Assembly (NCBI RefSeq): GCF_017948595.1
Contig: NZ_JAGFBV010000017.1
Location: forward strand, 39,675 to 103,674
DNA from: Flavobacterium geliluteum
Lineage (GTDB): Bacteria > Bacteroidota > Bacteroidia > Flavobacteriales > Flavobacteriaceae
Reading direction: 5' to 3'
Length of the DNA: 64,000 nucleotides
Shown here: positions 35,055-44,417 of the stretch, in pieces
Position numbering within the stretch: position 1 is the first letter of the stretch
Layout of the letters: each line of letters begins with the position of its first letter
Translations under genes and position numbers: made by a program
Notes under the pieces: generated by a model
Told to the model about the DNA's origin: nothing
The model's input: the letters and a program-made list of their open reading frames with translations, nothing else
Databases searched by the model: none

Positions 35055-36044
35055 ATGAGAATAGCGGTTGTAGGCGCTACCGGTATGGTTGGCGAGGTGA
35101 TGCTAAAAGTCTTAGCAGAAAGAAATTTTCCAGTTACAGAATTGATTCCCGTTGCCTCTGAGAAATCGGTAGGAAAAGAAATAGAATATAATGGTAAAAA
35201 GTTTAAGGTTGTTGGCATGCAAACTGCTGTAGACATGAAAGCTGATATTGCTGTTTTTTCTGCTGGAGGGGATACTTCACTGGAATGGGCACCAAAATTT
35301 GCTGCAGCAGGAACAACTGTGATCGACAACTCATCAGCATGGAGAATGGATCCTACCAAAAAATTGATCGTTCCCGAAATCAATGCTTCGACATTAACAA
35401 AAGAAGATAAAATTATTGCCAATCCAAACTGTTCAACTATTCAGATGGTATTGACTTTGGCGCCATTGCACAAAAAATACAATATCAAAAGAATCATTGT
35501 TTCAACTTACCAATCTATCACAGGAACTGGTGTAAAAGCAGTGAAACAATTAGAGAATGAGTATGCGGGCATAAAGGGAGATATGGCTTATAAATATCCT
35601 ATTCACAGAAACGCTATTCCGCATTGCGATAGTTTTGAAGAAAATGGTTATACCAAAGAAGAAATGAAATTAGTTCGCGAGACTCAAAAAATTCTTGGCG
35701 ACAATACTATTAGAGTTACCGCTACTGCTGTTCGTGTGCCAGTTGTTGGTGGTCACAGCGAAGCTGTAAATGTTGAGTTTACAAATGATTTTGATGTGAA
35801 TGAAGTTCGTGAAATTTTACACAACACGGAAGGAGTAGTGGTGCAAGATAATCTGGACACTTTTACATACCCAATGCCATTGTACGCAGAAGGCAAAAAT
35901 GATGTTTTTGTGGGAAGAATTCGTCGTGACGAAAGCCAGCCAAACACACTAAACATGTGGATTGTTGCTGATAACTTAAGAAAAGGGGCAGCGACAAATA
36001 CTATCCAAATTGCAGAGTATTTAATTGCAGCAAAATTAGTATAA
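35055..36044 (+). CDS. asd: Aspartate-semialdehyde dehydrogenase
   Basis: Reduces aspartyl phosphate to aspartate semialdehyde, the branch point to lysine/diaminopimelate, threonine and methionine. The 329-aa protein has the NADP-binding GATGMVGEVML at the N-terminus, the catalytic Cys in NPNCSTIQM, the substrate-binding region QSITGTGVKAVKQLE and the catalytic His in VPVVGGHSEAVNVEF. It is monocistronic. A TAnnTTTG match (35010-35017, TACTTTTG) lies 37 bases upstream. Confidence 0.96.
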   Translation: MRIAVVGATGMVGEVMLKVLAERNFPVTELIPVASEKSVGKEIEYNGKKFKVVGMQTAVDMKADIAVFSAGGDTSLEWAPKFAAAGTTVIDNSSAWRMDPTKKLIVPEINASTLTKEDKIIANPNCSTIQMVLTLAPLHKKYNIKRIIVSTYQSITGTGVKAVKQLENEYAGIKGDMAYKYPIHRNAIPHCDSFEENGYTKEEMKLVRETQKILGDNTIRVTATAVRVPVVGGHSEAVNVEFTNDFDVNEVREILHNTEGVVVQDNLDTFTYPMPLYAEGKNDVFVGRIRRDESQPNTLNMWIVADNLRKGAATNTIQIAEYLIAAKLV

Positions 36045-36065
36045 TAAGGTTAGAAATTGTTAATA

Positions 36066-36105
36066 AGAAAAAAGCGAGGATTAATTTTAATTCTCGCTTT
36101 TTTTA
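36066..36105. terminator. Bidirectional terminator between asd and the ferredoxin gene
   Basis: An AAAGCGAG/CTCGCTTT stem with further A/T pairing, flanked by A-run and T-run, lies in the 66-base gap between two convergent genes. Confidence 0.85.
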
Positions 36106-36110
36106 TGATA

Positions 36111-36428
36111 TCAATATTCAGGTGCTAATTCTAGCTCTAAACCTTCTAATTCAGGTGTAATCGGGATTTGGCAACCTAAACGGCTATTCGATTTTACGTA
36201 AAACGCCTCCGAAAGCATCGCCTCTTCATCGTCTCCCATTTCGGGCAATGCAACATCATTAAGAACGTAACACTGGCAGGAAGCGCACATGGCCATTCCG
36301 CCACAGGTTCCTTCTACCGGAAGTTCGTATGCTTTGCATAACTCCATTATATTCATTGCCATATCTGTAGGAGCTTGCAATTCGTGTATCACTCCCTCTC
36401 GATCTTTAATTTTTATTAATACATCCAT
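36111..36428 (-). CDS. 2Fe-2S ferredoxin
   Basis: Electron carrier of 105 aa when started at the ATG at 36428 (MDVLIKIKDREG); upstream frame extensions lack ferredoxin character. Cluster ligands are in the order C-x5-C-x2-C (GTCGGMAMCASCQC) plus a fourth Cys in SRLGCQI near residue 85. The pattern fits adrenodoxin/Isc-type ferredoxins, consistent with the nearby Fe-S assembly genes encoding NifU-like and Mrp proteins. A role in Fe-S cluster assembly is inferred from this context. Confidence 0.93.
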   Translation of the reverse strand: MDVLIKIKDREGVIHELQAPTDMAMNIMELCKAYELPVEGTCGGMAMCASCQCYVLNDVALPEMGDDEEAMLSEAFYVKSNSRLGCQIPITPELEGLELELAPEY

Positions 36429-36593
36429 TTTTTGACTTTTGGAATTTTTGCAGGATTTGAAAACGTGTACCAATCCTTTTTTATTAACGATTTGTTTCTG
36501 AACTGAAAATGTATTCTTTTCTAAAGTAAAATAACTGTTATTTTATTTTTTCATATAAACTAATAAAGATGCGTGCATTCTTTGATTAGTTGC

Positions 36594-36836
36594 TTAGAGA
36601 ATATTTACTACGGTTTCAATTTGTGGGGCATACTTTTTAATAGTCGTTTCAACACCAGCTTTTAGTGTCATTTGATTTACGCTGCAGCTAATGCATGCTC
36701 CTTCTAGCCGAACTTTTACGTGTTTATCTTCTTCGATAGAAATTAATGTAATATCTCCTCCGTCAGAGTTCAGAAAAGGTCTGATTTCGTCTAAAGCCAA
36801 TAAAACATTATTTGTTAATTCTTCTGTTGTCATCAT
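36594..36836 (-). CDS. NifU C-terminal-domain Fe-S scaffold protein
   Basis: An 80-aa protein consisting only of the NifU C-terminal (Nfu) domain, which holds and transfers a 4Fe-4S or 2Fe-2S cluster. The segment RPFLNSDGGDITL and the ligand pair CISC (residues 48-51) are diagnostic. It lies 109 bases downstream of the mrp gene in the same direction, a frequent pairing for Fe-S delivery. The second of two adjacent Met codons may be the true start. Confidence 0.93.
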   Translation of the reverse strand: MMTTEELTNNVLLALDEIRPFLNSDGGDITLISIEEDKHVKVRLEGACISCSVNQMTLKAGVETTIKKYAPQIETVVNIL

Positions 36837-36945
36837 AATTTAATGTATCAATTAGAAAATGTACCAATAAGATAGTTAGTCAGTTAGATAATTTTTTAAA
36901 TCATCTGGTTTCTTAATTACCGCATTTTTTCATTATCTCAATTAT

Positions 36946-38079
36946 CTAATTCTTTTTTACTGCAGAACAACCTGCCATTGTTGTAATTTTGATAGCTTCG
37001 GTAGCAGGTAAGCTATCGTTTCTGTTTACAACTTCCTGTACAACATTGCGTGTGATTTCTTCAAAAACGGTTTCAATTTTCGAAGCGGTTTGTAATGCAG
37101 CCGGACGGCCATAATCTCCTGCTTCGCGAATAGATTGTACAATAGGTACTTCGCCTAAAAAAGGTACGTCTAAATCCTCAGCTAGGTTTTTAGCACCTTC
37201 TTGACCAAAGATATAATATTTATTTTCAGGTAATTCTTCTGGTGTAAAGTACGCCATATTTTCTATAATACCCAAAACAGGTACGTTGATGTTGTCTTGC
37301 ATAAACATTGCCACTCCTTTTTTGGCATCTGCCAGAGCTACTGCTTGCGGTGTACTAACGACAACAGCACCGGTAATGGGTAAGGATTGCATGATGGATA
37401 AATGGATGTCTCCTGTTCCCGGAGGTAAGTCGATAAGCATAAAGTCCAGTTCTCCCCAATCTGCATCAAAAATCATCTGATTTAAAGCTTTTGCAGCCAT
37501 TGGTCCTCTCCAGATTACTGCTTGACTAGGGGCAGTAAAGAATCCGATAGAAAGAATTTTTACTTCAAAACTTTCTACAGGTTTCATTTTAGATTTTCCG
37601 TCAACCGTAACTGATATTGGTTTTTCGTTTTCAACATCAAACATGATCGGCATTGATGGACCATAAATATCAGCATCCAAAACGCCCACAGAGAATCCCA
37701 TTTTTGCTAATGTTACAGCAAGATTTGCAGTTACAGTAGATTTTCCTACACCCCCTTTTCCAGAAGCAACAGCAATAATGTTTTTGATTCCAGGAATTGC
37801 TTTCCCTTTTATTTCGTTTGGATTTTCTTTGGTTTCAACCTTGATATTTACTTTTACTTTTGCTTCAGGCGATATCAATTCGTGAATTGTTTTTCTGATA
37901 TCATCTTCAGCTCTTTTTTTGATATGCATAGCAGGCGTGTGTAATACTAAATCTACCACAACTTCATCACCAAAAGTAATTACGTTGGCCACAGCACCAC
38001 TTTCAACCATATTTTTTCCTTCTCCCGCTATAGTGATTGTTTCTAGAGCTTTAAGAATTTCTTTTCTGTCTAATTTCAT
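36946..38079 (-). CDS. mrp: Mrp/ApbC-family Fe-S cluster carrier ATPase
   Basis: ParA-like P-loop ATPase of 377 aa that carries and delivers Fe-S clusters. The N-terminal DUF59/MIP18-like domain covers residues 1-90. The deviant Walker A SGKGGVGKST lies near residue 107, with switch and Walker B regions at LDADIYGPSMPIM and FMLIDLPPGTGD. The usual C-terminal CxxC is not seen in canonical form, and the protein ends MAGCSAVKKN. It is the first gene of an mrp-nfu unit. A minus-strand -7 match (TATCTTTG, 38151-38158) lies upstream. Confidence 0.93.
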   Translation of the reverse strand: MKLDRKEILKALETITIAGEGKNMVESGAVANVITFGDEVVVDLVLHTPAMHIKKRAEDDIRKTIHELISPEAKVKVNIKVETKENPNEIKGKAIPGIKNIIAVASGKGGVGKSTVTANLAVTLAKMGFSVGVLDADIYGPSMPIMFDVENEKPISVTVDGKSKMKPVESFEVKILSIGFFTAPSQAVIWRGPMAAKALNQMIFDADWGELDFMLIDLPPGTGDIHLSIMQSLPITGAVVVSTPQAVALADAKKGVAMFMQDNINVPVLGIIENMAYFTPEELPENKYYIFGQEGAKNLAEDLDVPFLGEVPIVQSIREAGDYGRPAALQTASKIETVFEEITRNVVQEVVNRNDSLPATEAIKITTMAGCSAVKKN

Positions 38080-38227
38080 TTTTAGTATCGTATTTTCTAT
38101 TGAATAAAATCAATTTGGAAATTATATTTATTTAAACTGATTTCAGACTGCAAAGATAACGGATTATGTTCGGATTTTTACTCTTTTAAATTGTATTTAT
38201 TGATGGTAGGATTGAGGAATTAAATTT

Positions 38228-38272
38228 AAAAAAGAAACCCGGCAACTTTTTGATTTTTGCCGGGTTTTAAAA
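38228..38272 (-). terminator. Terminator of the MacB-like efflux operon
   Basis: An 11-bp perfect stem (AAACCCGGCAA with TTGCCGGGTTT). On the minus strand the U-run follows the stem, about 20 bases after the permease stop. Confidence 0.9.
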
Positions 38273-38287
38273 AACAATGTGTTGATA

Positions 38288-40717
38288 TTATTCGTATTTT
38301 AAGTATCTTAGAATGTCTATTTTGGTGACCTGATACGCTTTTGTCAAAACGATTATCAGCGTCAAAACTAATAGTGCTACAAGCGAAATACCAAAAGGTA
38401 CGGCAGATATATTAATTCTAAAGGCGAAATTTTCCAGCCATTTTTGTAATAAAATATAAGCGGGAACTATGCCAATGACAAACCCCATCAGGCAAAAAAC
38501 AACATATTGTTTGGATAGTTCTTTGAGCAAAATATTGGTTTCGGCACCCAAAGTTTTTCTAATGGCAATTTCTTTCAATCGTCTTTCCATAGAAAAAGAA
38601 GCCAAAGCAAACAACCCAAAAATGGCGATGATGATGACAACTAGATTCAGAATAAAAAATAAGTCTTTTTGTTTTACTTGTTCCTGATATGTTTTGGCAA
38701 AGCCTTTGTTTACAAATTCATATTCAAAAGGATAATCCTGATTGATGTTTTTCTTCCAGTATTTGTCTAGTTTAGACAAGGTTTCTGTTAAATTATCAGG
38801 TGAAACTTTGATATAAATATTGTCAAAATTATTCCATTTTAGTGTTTTAAGATTTATAAAGACCATTGGCGGAATTTTGTTCTGCAATCCTGTAATATTA
38901 AAATCTTTTACAACACCTACAATTTTAAATTTAAGATTTCCTTTCTCATTTCCCCAACCCGTTGTGACAATTGTATTTATTGGGTTTTTTATATTCAGTG
39001 TTTTGGCAAGAGTTTCGTTTATTAGCCAATTATCAATTGTATCAGAAGCAAATTTTGAAGATAAATCTCTTCCCTGAACAATCTTAATTTTCATCATATC
39101 CAGAAAACCAAAATCCATTTCGACATTTTGCGGCTGTACAAAAATACGATTGTGGGTAAACCCTGAACTTGAATTGGTGCTATTTCCAAAAGAACCTGCA
39201 AACGTAGAGACATCTACAATTCCAGATGTTTTCAAAAGCTCCTGTTTGGTCGTTTCATATTTAGCTTGTTTTTTGTCGTATTGCTGATAATTAAAAGGAA
39301 CTCTAATAATCTGATCGCCATTAAAGCCAAGATCTTTATTCATCATGTAATTCACTTGTGAGTTTACAATTAAAGCTCCAATGATAAAAAAGGTGGCGAT
39401 CCCAAACTGGAAAATAAGCATTGAGTTTCGAATCCATATTCCGCTTTTGCTTCTGGAGAAATTCCCTTTTAGAACCTTTAAAGTTTCAAAATTAGAAATA
39501 TAAATGGCGGGAAAAATACCCGCAAGAACGATTATTAAGAAAAATATAAAAATGAGTTGCAGGTAAAATTCACTGCTATTCATACTTAAAGATTTCTTCA
39601 AAAAAGTATTGTAATAAGGTAAAGAAAGCTCGACAATTGCTAAGGCAAAAAGAATGGCTAAAACCACTATTATGGCCGTCTCAAAAACAAATTGAAGGAT
39701 AATTTGCTTTTTGCTAGCTCCTACAATTTTGCGAACACCAACTTCTTTAGCACGTTTTATGGCAGATGCAGTTGCCAAATTGATGTAGTTTACCAGAGAA
39801 AGCGCCAGAATCAAAATAGACAGGCCTACCATAATATAAAGCAATTGTAAATTTCCTTTTCCTTCTGGAAAACTAGGGCCTTGCGTACTTTTAATACCAT
39901 ATAAACGAGCAGTACTTAATTTGTCTAACATTACTGTAATCTCGCCGTTTTCTTTTACGTACTGTTCAGGAGTTTGTCCATTGGCTTTCGCGTCTTTCAA
40001 AGTTCTGTTAACATAATTTACGTTTTGCATTTTCTTTAAAACAGTAGCAATATCAACACCTTTCTTTACTTTAATCATCATAGCATAGTTAAAGTTGCCC
40101 CAACTTTGCTCATCATTCTCTCTGGTAACTCCGCTAAAAATATAATTTGGTTCAAAAGAGGACGGATTTATAATTTTATAAACTGATTTTACAGTGTAGT
40201 CTTTGTAATTATAAGTGATTGACTTGCCAATAGGATTTTTATTCTTAAAAAGTAATTTTGCTGTTTCCTCAGATATTGCAACACTATTTCTTTCTTTTAA
40301 AATATTTGTTTTAGCTCCTTTTATAATAGGTAAAGGGTACATATCAAAAAAGCCATTGTCGGAAACAGCAATTTTTTTATGAAAAAACTTTTGACCCTTA
40401 TATTTGATCATGTCATTGTTATACCAATTATAAAAAAAACAAATCGATTCAATTTCAGGAATAGTAGCCTTGCAGGTTCTCCCGAAAGGTACGCTGCAAG
40501 AAGACCAAATATCTCCAGTCGCTCCAATTTTATTAAAAACCTGATAGATGTTTTCTTTTTCCGGATTCCATTGGTCGTATGCGTTTTCATTGTTCCAGTA
40601 CAAAATGGCAAATATCACACCGGCAATACCAATGCTCAATCCCATTACATTCAAAAACGAAAACAGCTTGTTTTGTCTCAAATGATAAATAAATATTTTA
40701 AACCAGTTTGCGATCAT
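38288..40717 (-). CDS. MacB/FtsX-family ABC transporter permease
   Basis: Membrane subunit of 809 aa with two FtsX domains. TM1 is at residues 17-40. The first periplasmic MacB_PCD domain lies between about 45 and 280, followed by a three-helix FtsX block (about 290-430, with the coupling segment ATASAIKRAKEVGVRKIVGAS). A second anchor, a second periplasmic domain and a final FtsX block (SMERRLKEIAIRKTLGAE) complete it. This eight-helix tandem design is typical of Bacteroidota exporters involved in antimicrobial efflux or envelope homeostasis. It forms an operon with the ATPase and adaptor genes and is the last gene before the terminator. The substrate is unknown. Confidence 0.92.
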   Translation of the reverse strand: MIANWFKIFIYHLRQNKLFSFLNVMGLSIGIAGVIFAILYWNNENAYDQWNPEKENIYQVFNKIGATGDIWSSCSVPFGRTCKATIPEIESICFFYNWYNNDMIKYKGQKFFHKKIAVSDNGFFDMYPLPIIKGAKTNILKERNSVAISEETAKLLFKNKNPIGKSITYNYKDYTVKSVYKIINPSSFEPNYIFSGVTRENDEQSWGNFNYAMMIKVKKGVDIATVLKKMQNVNYVNRTLKDAKANGQTPEQYVKENGEITVMLDKLSTARLYGIKSTQGPSFPEGKGNLQLLYIMVGLSILILALSLVNYINLATASAIKRAKEVGVRKIVGASKKQIILQFVFETAIIVVLAILFALAIVELSLPYYNTFLKKSLSMNSSEFYLQLIFIFFLIIVLAGIFPAIYISNFETLKVLKGNFSRSKSGIWIRNSMLIFQFGIATFFIIGALIVNSQVNYMMNKDLGFNGDQIIRVPFNYQQYDKKQAKYETTKQELLKTSGIVDVSTFAGSFGNSTNSSSGFTHNRIFVQPQNVEMDFGFLDMMKIKIVQGRDLSSKFASDTIDNWLINETLAKTLNIKNPINTIVTTGWGNEKGNLKFKIVGVVKDFNITGLQNKIPPMVFINLKTLKWNNFDNIYIKVSPDNLTETLSKLDKYWKKNINQDYPFEYEFVNKGFAKTYQEQVKQKDLFFILNLVVIIIAIFGLFALASFSMERRLKEIAIRKTLGAETNILLKELSKQYVVFCLMGFVIGIVPAYILLQKWLENFAFRINISAVPFGISLVALLVLTLIIVLTKAYQVTKIDILRYLKYE

Positions 40718-40857
40718 TTTGTGTTTTGTATAAATAGTTATTTTACAGATTTAATAAATTTTAAAGCATTGAAGCCTTTAAAGAATAGTCAATACTTTGC
40801 AAACAAATTCTACCAGAATTACGATTGCGCTTACAATAATTTTGATCATTTTTAAGA

Positions 40858-41565
40858 CTATTTAGTATCCATAAAAACATCAACATTACGCTGATTAAGT
40901 CTTTCAGAAAAGATAATTCCGTCCTTCATGTGAATTGTTTTTTGAGAAAAAGAGGCATCATAGTCAGAGTGAGTTACCATCAAAATAGTGGCACCTTTGG
41001 CATGCAAATCGGTTAGGAGTTCCATCACTTCATTACCATTTTTACTGTCTAAATTTCCGGTTGGCTCATCGGCCAGAATGATTTTTGGGTCGTTTACCAA
41101 AGCTCTAGCCACGGCAACTCTTTGTTGTTGTCCGCCCGAAAGTTGTTGCGGAAAATGCTTCAAGCGGTGCGAGATATTCAGTTTTTCTGCAATAGCCTCA
41201 ATTTTTTGTTTTCTTTCAGAAGATTTTACATTGTTGTAAAGCAAAGGCAACTCGATATTATCATACACCGAAAGTTCATCAATTAGGTTGAAGTTCTGAA
41301 AAATGAATCCGATATTTTCTTTTCGAACAGCCGCTCTTCCTTTTTCTTTCAAACCAATCATTTCCTGGTTCAAAAGTTGGTAACTCCCAGTGTTTGCACT
41401 ATCCAGAAGTCCAATAATATTCAGTAAAGTGGATTTTCCACAGCCCGAAGGCCCCATAATGGTGAGGAAATCTCCTTTTTTGATCTCTAAATTGATACCA
41501 CTCAAAGCAGCGGTTTCTACTTCTTCGGTCCTAAAAACTTTGGTTAAATTTTGAATTGTGATCAT
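40858..41565 (-). CDS. MacB/LolD-type ABC transporter ATPase
   Basis: Cytoplasmic ATPase of 235 aa powering the adjacent FtsX-type permease. Walker A GPSGCGKST (about residues 39-47), Q-loop FQNFNLI, signature LSGGQQQRVAVARAL, Walker B IILADEPTGNLDS and H-loop VTHSDYD are intact. The LDS-GN element places it in the MacB/LolD/FtsE branch. It lies between the adaptor gene (96 bases upstream) and the permease gene (140 bases downstream), all leftward. Confidence 0.95.
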   Translation of the reverse strand: MITIQNLTKVFRTEEVETAALSGINLEIKKGDFLTIMGPSGCGKSTLLNIIGLLDSANTGSYQLLNQEMIGLKEKGRAAVRKENIGFIFQNFNLIDELSVYDNIELPLLYNNVKSSERKQKIEAIAEKLNISHRLKHFPQQLSGGQQQRVAVARALVNDPKIILADEPTGNLDSKNGNEVMELLTDLHAKGATILMVTHSDYDASFSQKTIHMKDGIIFSERLNQRNVDVFMDTK

Positions 41566-41661
41566 AGTTTTAAAATATTAGCTGTTGTTGATTTTGTTTT
41601 TTTGATTGATGATTGAAACCTTTGTAAACTGTGAATTGTTAACTGTTACTGAGAATGCAAA

Positions 41662-42909
41662 CTACTGAGAACTTATGGCCAATTCCTCAAAATCTTTATA
41701 ATCAGAATATGACGAAATGATAACAGATTCGCCTTCTTTTAAACCTTCTAAAACTTCGTAATAAGAATGGTTTTCTCTACCCAATTTGATGTTTCTTTTT
41801 TCGGCTTTATTTTGGCCTTTCATTACAAAAATCCATTTTCCTGCCGTTTCCTGATTAAAACTTCCTTTTGAGACCACCAAAATTTTATTTTTCTCTGATA
41901 AAATAAGTTTTACACCAAAACTGAGTCCGTCTTGTAAGGCTATATTTTCTTTGGATGTAAAAACCAATTCTACTATAAAATGACCGTTTTTTACTTCCGG
42001 AATTACTTTGGTAATCGATACTTCAAGATCTTTCCTTTTAAATTCTACCTGACCTTTCAGACCTTCTCGAACTTTTTCGAGATAAAATTCATCCACTTCA
42101 GCAGTGAGTTTGTAACCTTGTTGAGCGTCTATTTTACCGATGCTTTCGCCTGCTTGAAATGTTTTTCCTAAAACGGGCTGAAACGAAGTCAGTCTGCCCG
42201 ATTCCGGGGCTGTAATCAGGAAATTCTTTTTGTTATTTCGTAAAATATCCAGACTTTGCTCCATAATCCTGATCGAATTATTAATCTGTGAAATTTGAAT
42301 TTGATTGGTTTGTTTCTCTTTCTGAATGGTTTTCTGAATGGTTTTTTTTCGTTCTTCCTGAAATCGAAGACTCTCCTTAAAAGTATTCCAATCATTTTTA
42401 GAAATCACGTCTTTTTCAAACAATTTCGAGTTCATATCATACACTCTTTTGGCATCATTATAATCATGCTCAATCAAAACCAGATCTTTAGTCAAATTCA
42501 GTTCCTGATTTCTAATATTGAGTTTTCCTGTGTTCAAATTATTAATTTGTTCAATGATTGCGGTCTCTTGCGTTAGATAATTAAGTTCTGTATTCGGGTT
42601 GTACAATCTCGCAAGAGGCTGCCCTTTGATGACCATTGCGCCATTTTCTGCAAATATTTCTTTTACAGAGCCGCCTTCAGTCACATTGACCAACATCACA
42701 TTTAGAGGCTCTACTTTGGCTTGAAAAACGATAAAATCTTCAAAAAAGGCTTTCTCTACTTTTTGAACCATCAGTTCGTCAATTTTTACATTTAAGGTTC
42801 TTTTTTTATTAAATGAAAAAAAAGCAATTGTTGAGACAACTAAAAAAACACAAATTCCTATTGTGAGATATCTAAATTTTCTATTTTTACGAGGAATTGT
42901 CTTGTCCAT
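41662..42909 (-). CDS. HlyD/RND-type membrane-fusion protein of the efflux operon
   Basis: Periplasmic adaptor of 416 aa, first gene of the MacB-like operon. I start it at the ATG at 42909 (MDKTIPRKNRKFRYL); a TTG nine codons upstream would overlap the candidate sigma-54 promoter. It has one N-terminal anchor (YLTIGICVFLVVSTIAFFSF) and a lipoyl half (VNVTEGGSVKEIFAENGAMV). The coiled-coil hairpin spans roughly residues 95-215, followed by the second lipoyl half, a beta-barrel and a membrane-proximal domain ending EGESVIISSYSDYKDFEEL. It should bridge the FtsX permease and an outer-membrane factor. Confidence 0.92.
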   Translation of the reverse strand: MDKTIPRKNRKFRYLTIGICVFLVVSTIAFFSFNKKRTLNVKIDELMVQKVEKAFFEDFIVFQAKVEPLNVMLVNVTEGGSVKEIFAENGAMVIKGQPLARLYNPNTELNYLTQETAIIEQINNLNTGKLNIRNQELNLTKDLVLIEHDYNDAKRVYDMNSKLFEKDVISKNDWNTFKESLRFQEERKKTIQKTIQKEKQTNQIQISQINNSIRIMEQSLDILRNNKKNFLITAPESGRLTSFQPVLGKTFQAGESIGKIDAQQGYKLTAEVDEFYLEKVREGLKGQVEFKRKDLEVSITKVIPEVKNGHFIVELVFTSKENIALQDGLSFGVKLILSEKNKILVVSKGSFNQETAGKWIFVMKGQNKAEKRNIKLGRENHSYYEVLEGLKEGESVIISSYSDYKDFEELAISSQ

Positions 42910-42938
42910 TTCTTTAATTAATTTGTTGATTACCAATA

Positions 42939-42955
42939 GGTAAATACTGTGCCAA
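42939..42955 (-). promoter_or_regulatory. Candidate sigma-54 promoter of the efflux operon
   Basis: The minus strand reads TTGGCAC-AGTAT-TTACC. The -24 box TGGCAC is perfect, and the -12 box TTAC differs from TTGC at one conserved base. The predicted start of transcription is near 42928, 19 bases before the adaptor ATG. A sigma-54 activator gene lies immediately upstream in the divergent direction. Confidence 0.55.
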
Positions 42956-43019
42956 AAGAATTAAAATTGGTAAAGTACTGGTTCTAAAGGAGTCTAAAAA
43001 AAACAGGTTTAAACTAAGT

Positions 43020-43055
43020 GTTCGATAATGAACAGTTGACCGTTCAGAATCGAAC
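43020..43055. promoter_or_regulatory. Tandem GTTC-N6-GAAC sites, likely enhancer of the sigma-54 promoter
   Basis: Two perfect palindromes, GTTC-GATAAT-GAAC (43020-43033) and GTTC-AGAATC-GAAC (43042-43055), are centred 22 bp apart, about two helical turns. They lie near -98 and -120 from the predicted efflux-operon start, the usual place for NtrC-type activator dimers, and just before the activator's own ATG at 43069. Confidence 0.65.
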
Positions 43056-43068
43056 AAAAATCAAACTC

Positions 43069-44415
43069 ATGCGAAAAAAACAAGCTCAGATATTGATCGT
43101 TGACGACCAGGAAGAAATCCTTTTTTCGGCTAAAATGATTCTTAAAAAGAATTTCGAATCTATTTTTACGGCAAACAATCCAAAAAAGATTATTACTATT
43201 TTAAATGAAAATGAAATAGACGTCGTTCTGTTGGATATGAATTACCGGATTGGTTTTGAAGATGGACGCGAAGGAATTCATTGGCTCAAAGAAATCAGAA
43301 TGCTTTCTCCACAAACTGTCGTGATTTTGATGACGGCATTCGGCAAAATTGATACTGCCGTTGAAGGCATAAAAATGGGCGCTTTTGATTATGTTTTAAA
43401 ACCTTGGCACAACGAAAAATTACTCGTAACAATTGAAAAAGCCGTAGTAGAAAGCCGAAAAAACTCAAAGAAAGAAATTGTAAAAGTCATTGAAAAAAGA
43501 TATTTCACCGGTACTTCTCCAAAAATAAAACAAGCCTATTCTATTGCTGAAAAAGTAGCCAAAACCGATGCAAATGTACTTATTTTGGGGGAGAACGGAA
43601 CTGGTAAATATGTTTTTGCACAATATATTCATCAACATTCTGAGCGCAAAGACAAGCCTTTTGTACATGTAGATTTGGGTTCTTTGAGTGATAGTTTGTT
43701 TGAAAGTGAATTGTTTGGCTATGCCAAAGGTGCTTTTACAGATGCCAAGGCAGATACTGCAGGAAGATTTGAAACGGCATCAAACGGCACTATTTTTCTT
43801 GACGAAATCGGGAATATTCCGTTGCATTTACAAGCAAAATTATTACATGTTTTACAAACTAAAACGGTTACTCGTTTGGGCGAAAGTAAACCACGGCCAC
43901 TAAATGTCCGAATAATTTCTGCAACCAACTGCGATATAAAAACCGAGGTAAAGAACAAAACTTTCCGTGAGGATTTATTGTATCGCATTAATACTATGGA
44001 AATTAATTTGCCTTCGTTGCGCGAAAGAAAAGAAGATATTTTTCCGATGGCACATTTTATTTTAGAGCAAATTGCTGAAAAATACAATCAGTATAATTGC
44101 CGCTTTGACGCTAATGTGCAGTCTTATTTAGAAAAATATGCATGGAAAGGAAATGTACGCGAGATGGAAAATAAAATAGAAAGAGCCTTGATTTTGGCCG
44201 AAAACAATACGATTTCGGTAAAGGATCTTGATATTCTGGATTTTGAAGATTTTCAGGAAAACGAAGAAAATCCTCTATCGGAAATAGAACGCAATGCAAT
44301 CGAGAAAGCATTGTTTAAGCATAACGGAAACATTAGCAAAACAGCCGAAGAGCTTGGATTGTCAAGAGCTTCTTTGTACCGAAGAATCGAAAAGTATGAC
44401 TTGAAAAATAGCTAA
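43069..44415 (+). CDS. NtrC-type sigma-54-dependent response regulator
   Basis: Activator of about 449 aa. The frame is open from a GTG at 43018, but that stretch contains the two palindromic operator sites, so I prefer the ATG at 43069 (MRKKQAQILIVDDQ). The receiver domain has the acidic pair in VDDQEE, the phospho-acceptor Asp56 (VVLLDMN) and Lys in VLKPW. The AAA+ domain has Walker A GENGTGKY and Walker B GTIFLDEIGN. The sigma-54 contact loop reads GAFTDA (about 221-226) rather than GAFTGA. A Fis-type helix-turn-helix (ISKTAEELGLSRASLYRRI) ends the protein. The kinase gene follows after 2 bases. It probably activates the divergent efflux operon. Confidence 0.93.
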   Translation: MRKKQAQILIVDDQEEILFSAKMILKKNFESIFTANNPKKIITILNENEIDVVLLDMNYRIGFEDGREGIHWLKEIRMLSPQTVVILMTAFGKIDTAVEGIKMGAFDYVLKPWHNEKLLVTIEKAVVESRKNSKKEIVKVIEKRYFTGTSPKIKQAYSIAEKVAKTDANVLILGENGTGKYVFAQYIHQHSERKDKPFVHVDLGSLSDSLFESELFGYAKGAFTDAKADTAGRFETASNGTIFLDEIGNIPLHLQAKLLHVLQTKTVTRLGESKPRPLNVRIISATNCDIKTEVKNKTFREDLLYRINTMEINLPSLRERKEDIFPMAHFILEQIAEKYNQYNCRFDANVQSYLEKYAWKGNVREMENKIERALILAENNTISVKDLDILDFEDFQENEENPLSEIERNAIEKALFKHNGNISKTAEELGLSRASLYRRIEKYDLKNS

Positions 44416-44417
44416 TA

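Noticed and set aside
40379..40855. 158-codon rightward frame antisense to the permease start
   Set aside because: It overlaps a clear permease gene on the other strand and lacks any protein-like pattern.
42967..42983. Possible rightward sigma-54 promoter for the response regulator (TGGTAA-N5-TGGTT)
   Set aside because: Both boxes deviate from TGGCAC and TTGC at key positions; only the leftward promoter in this gap is convincing.
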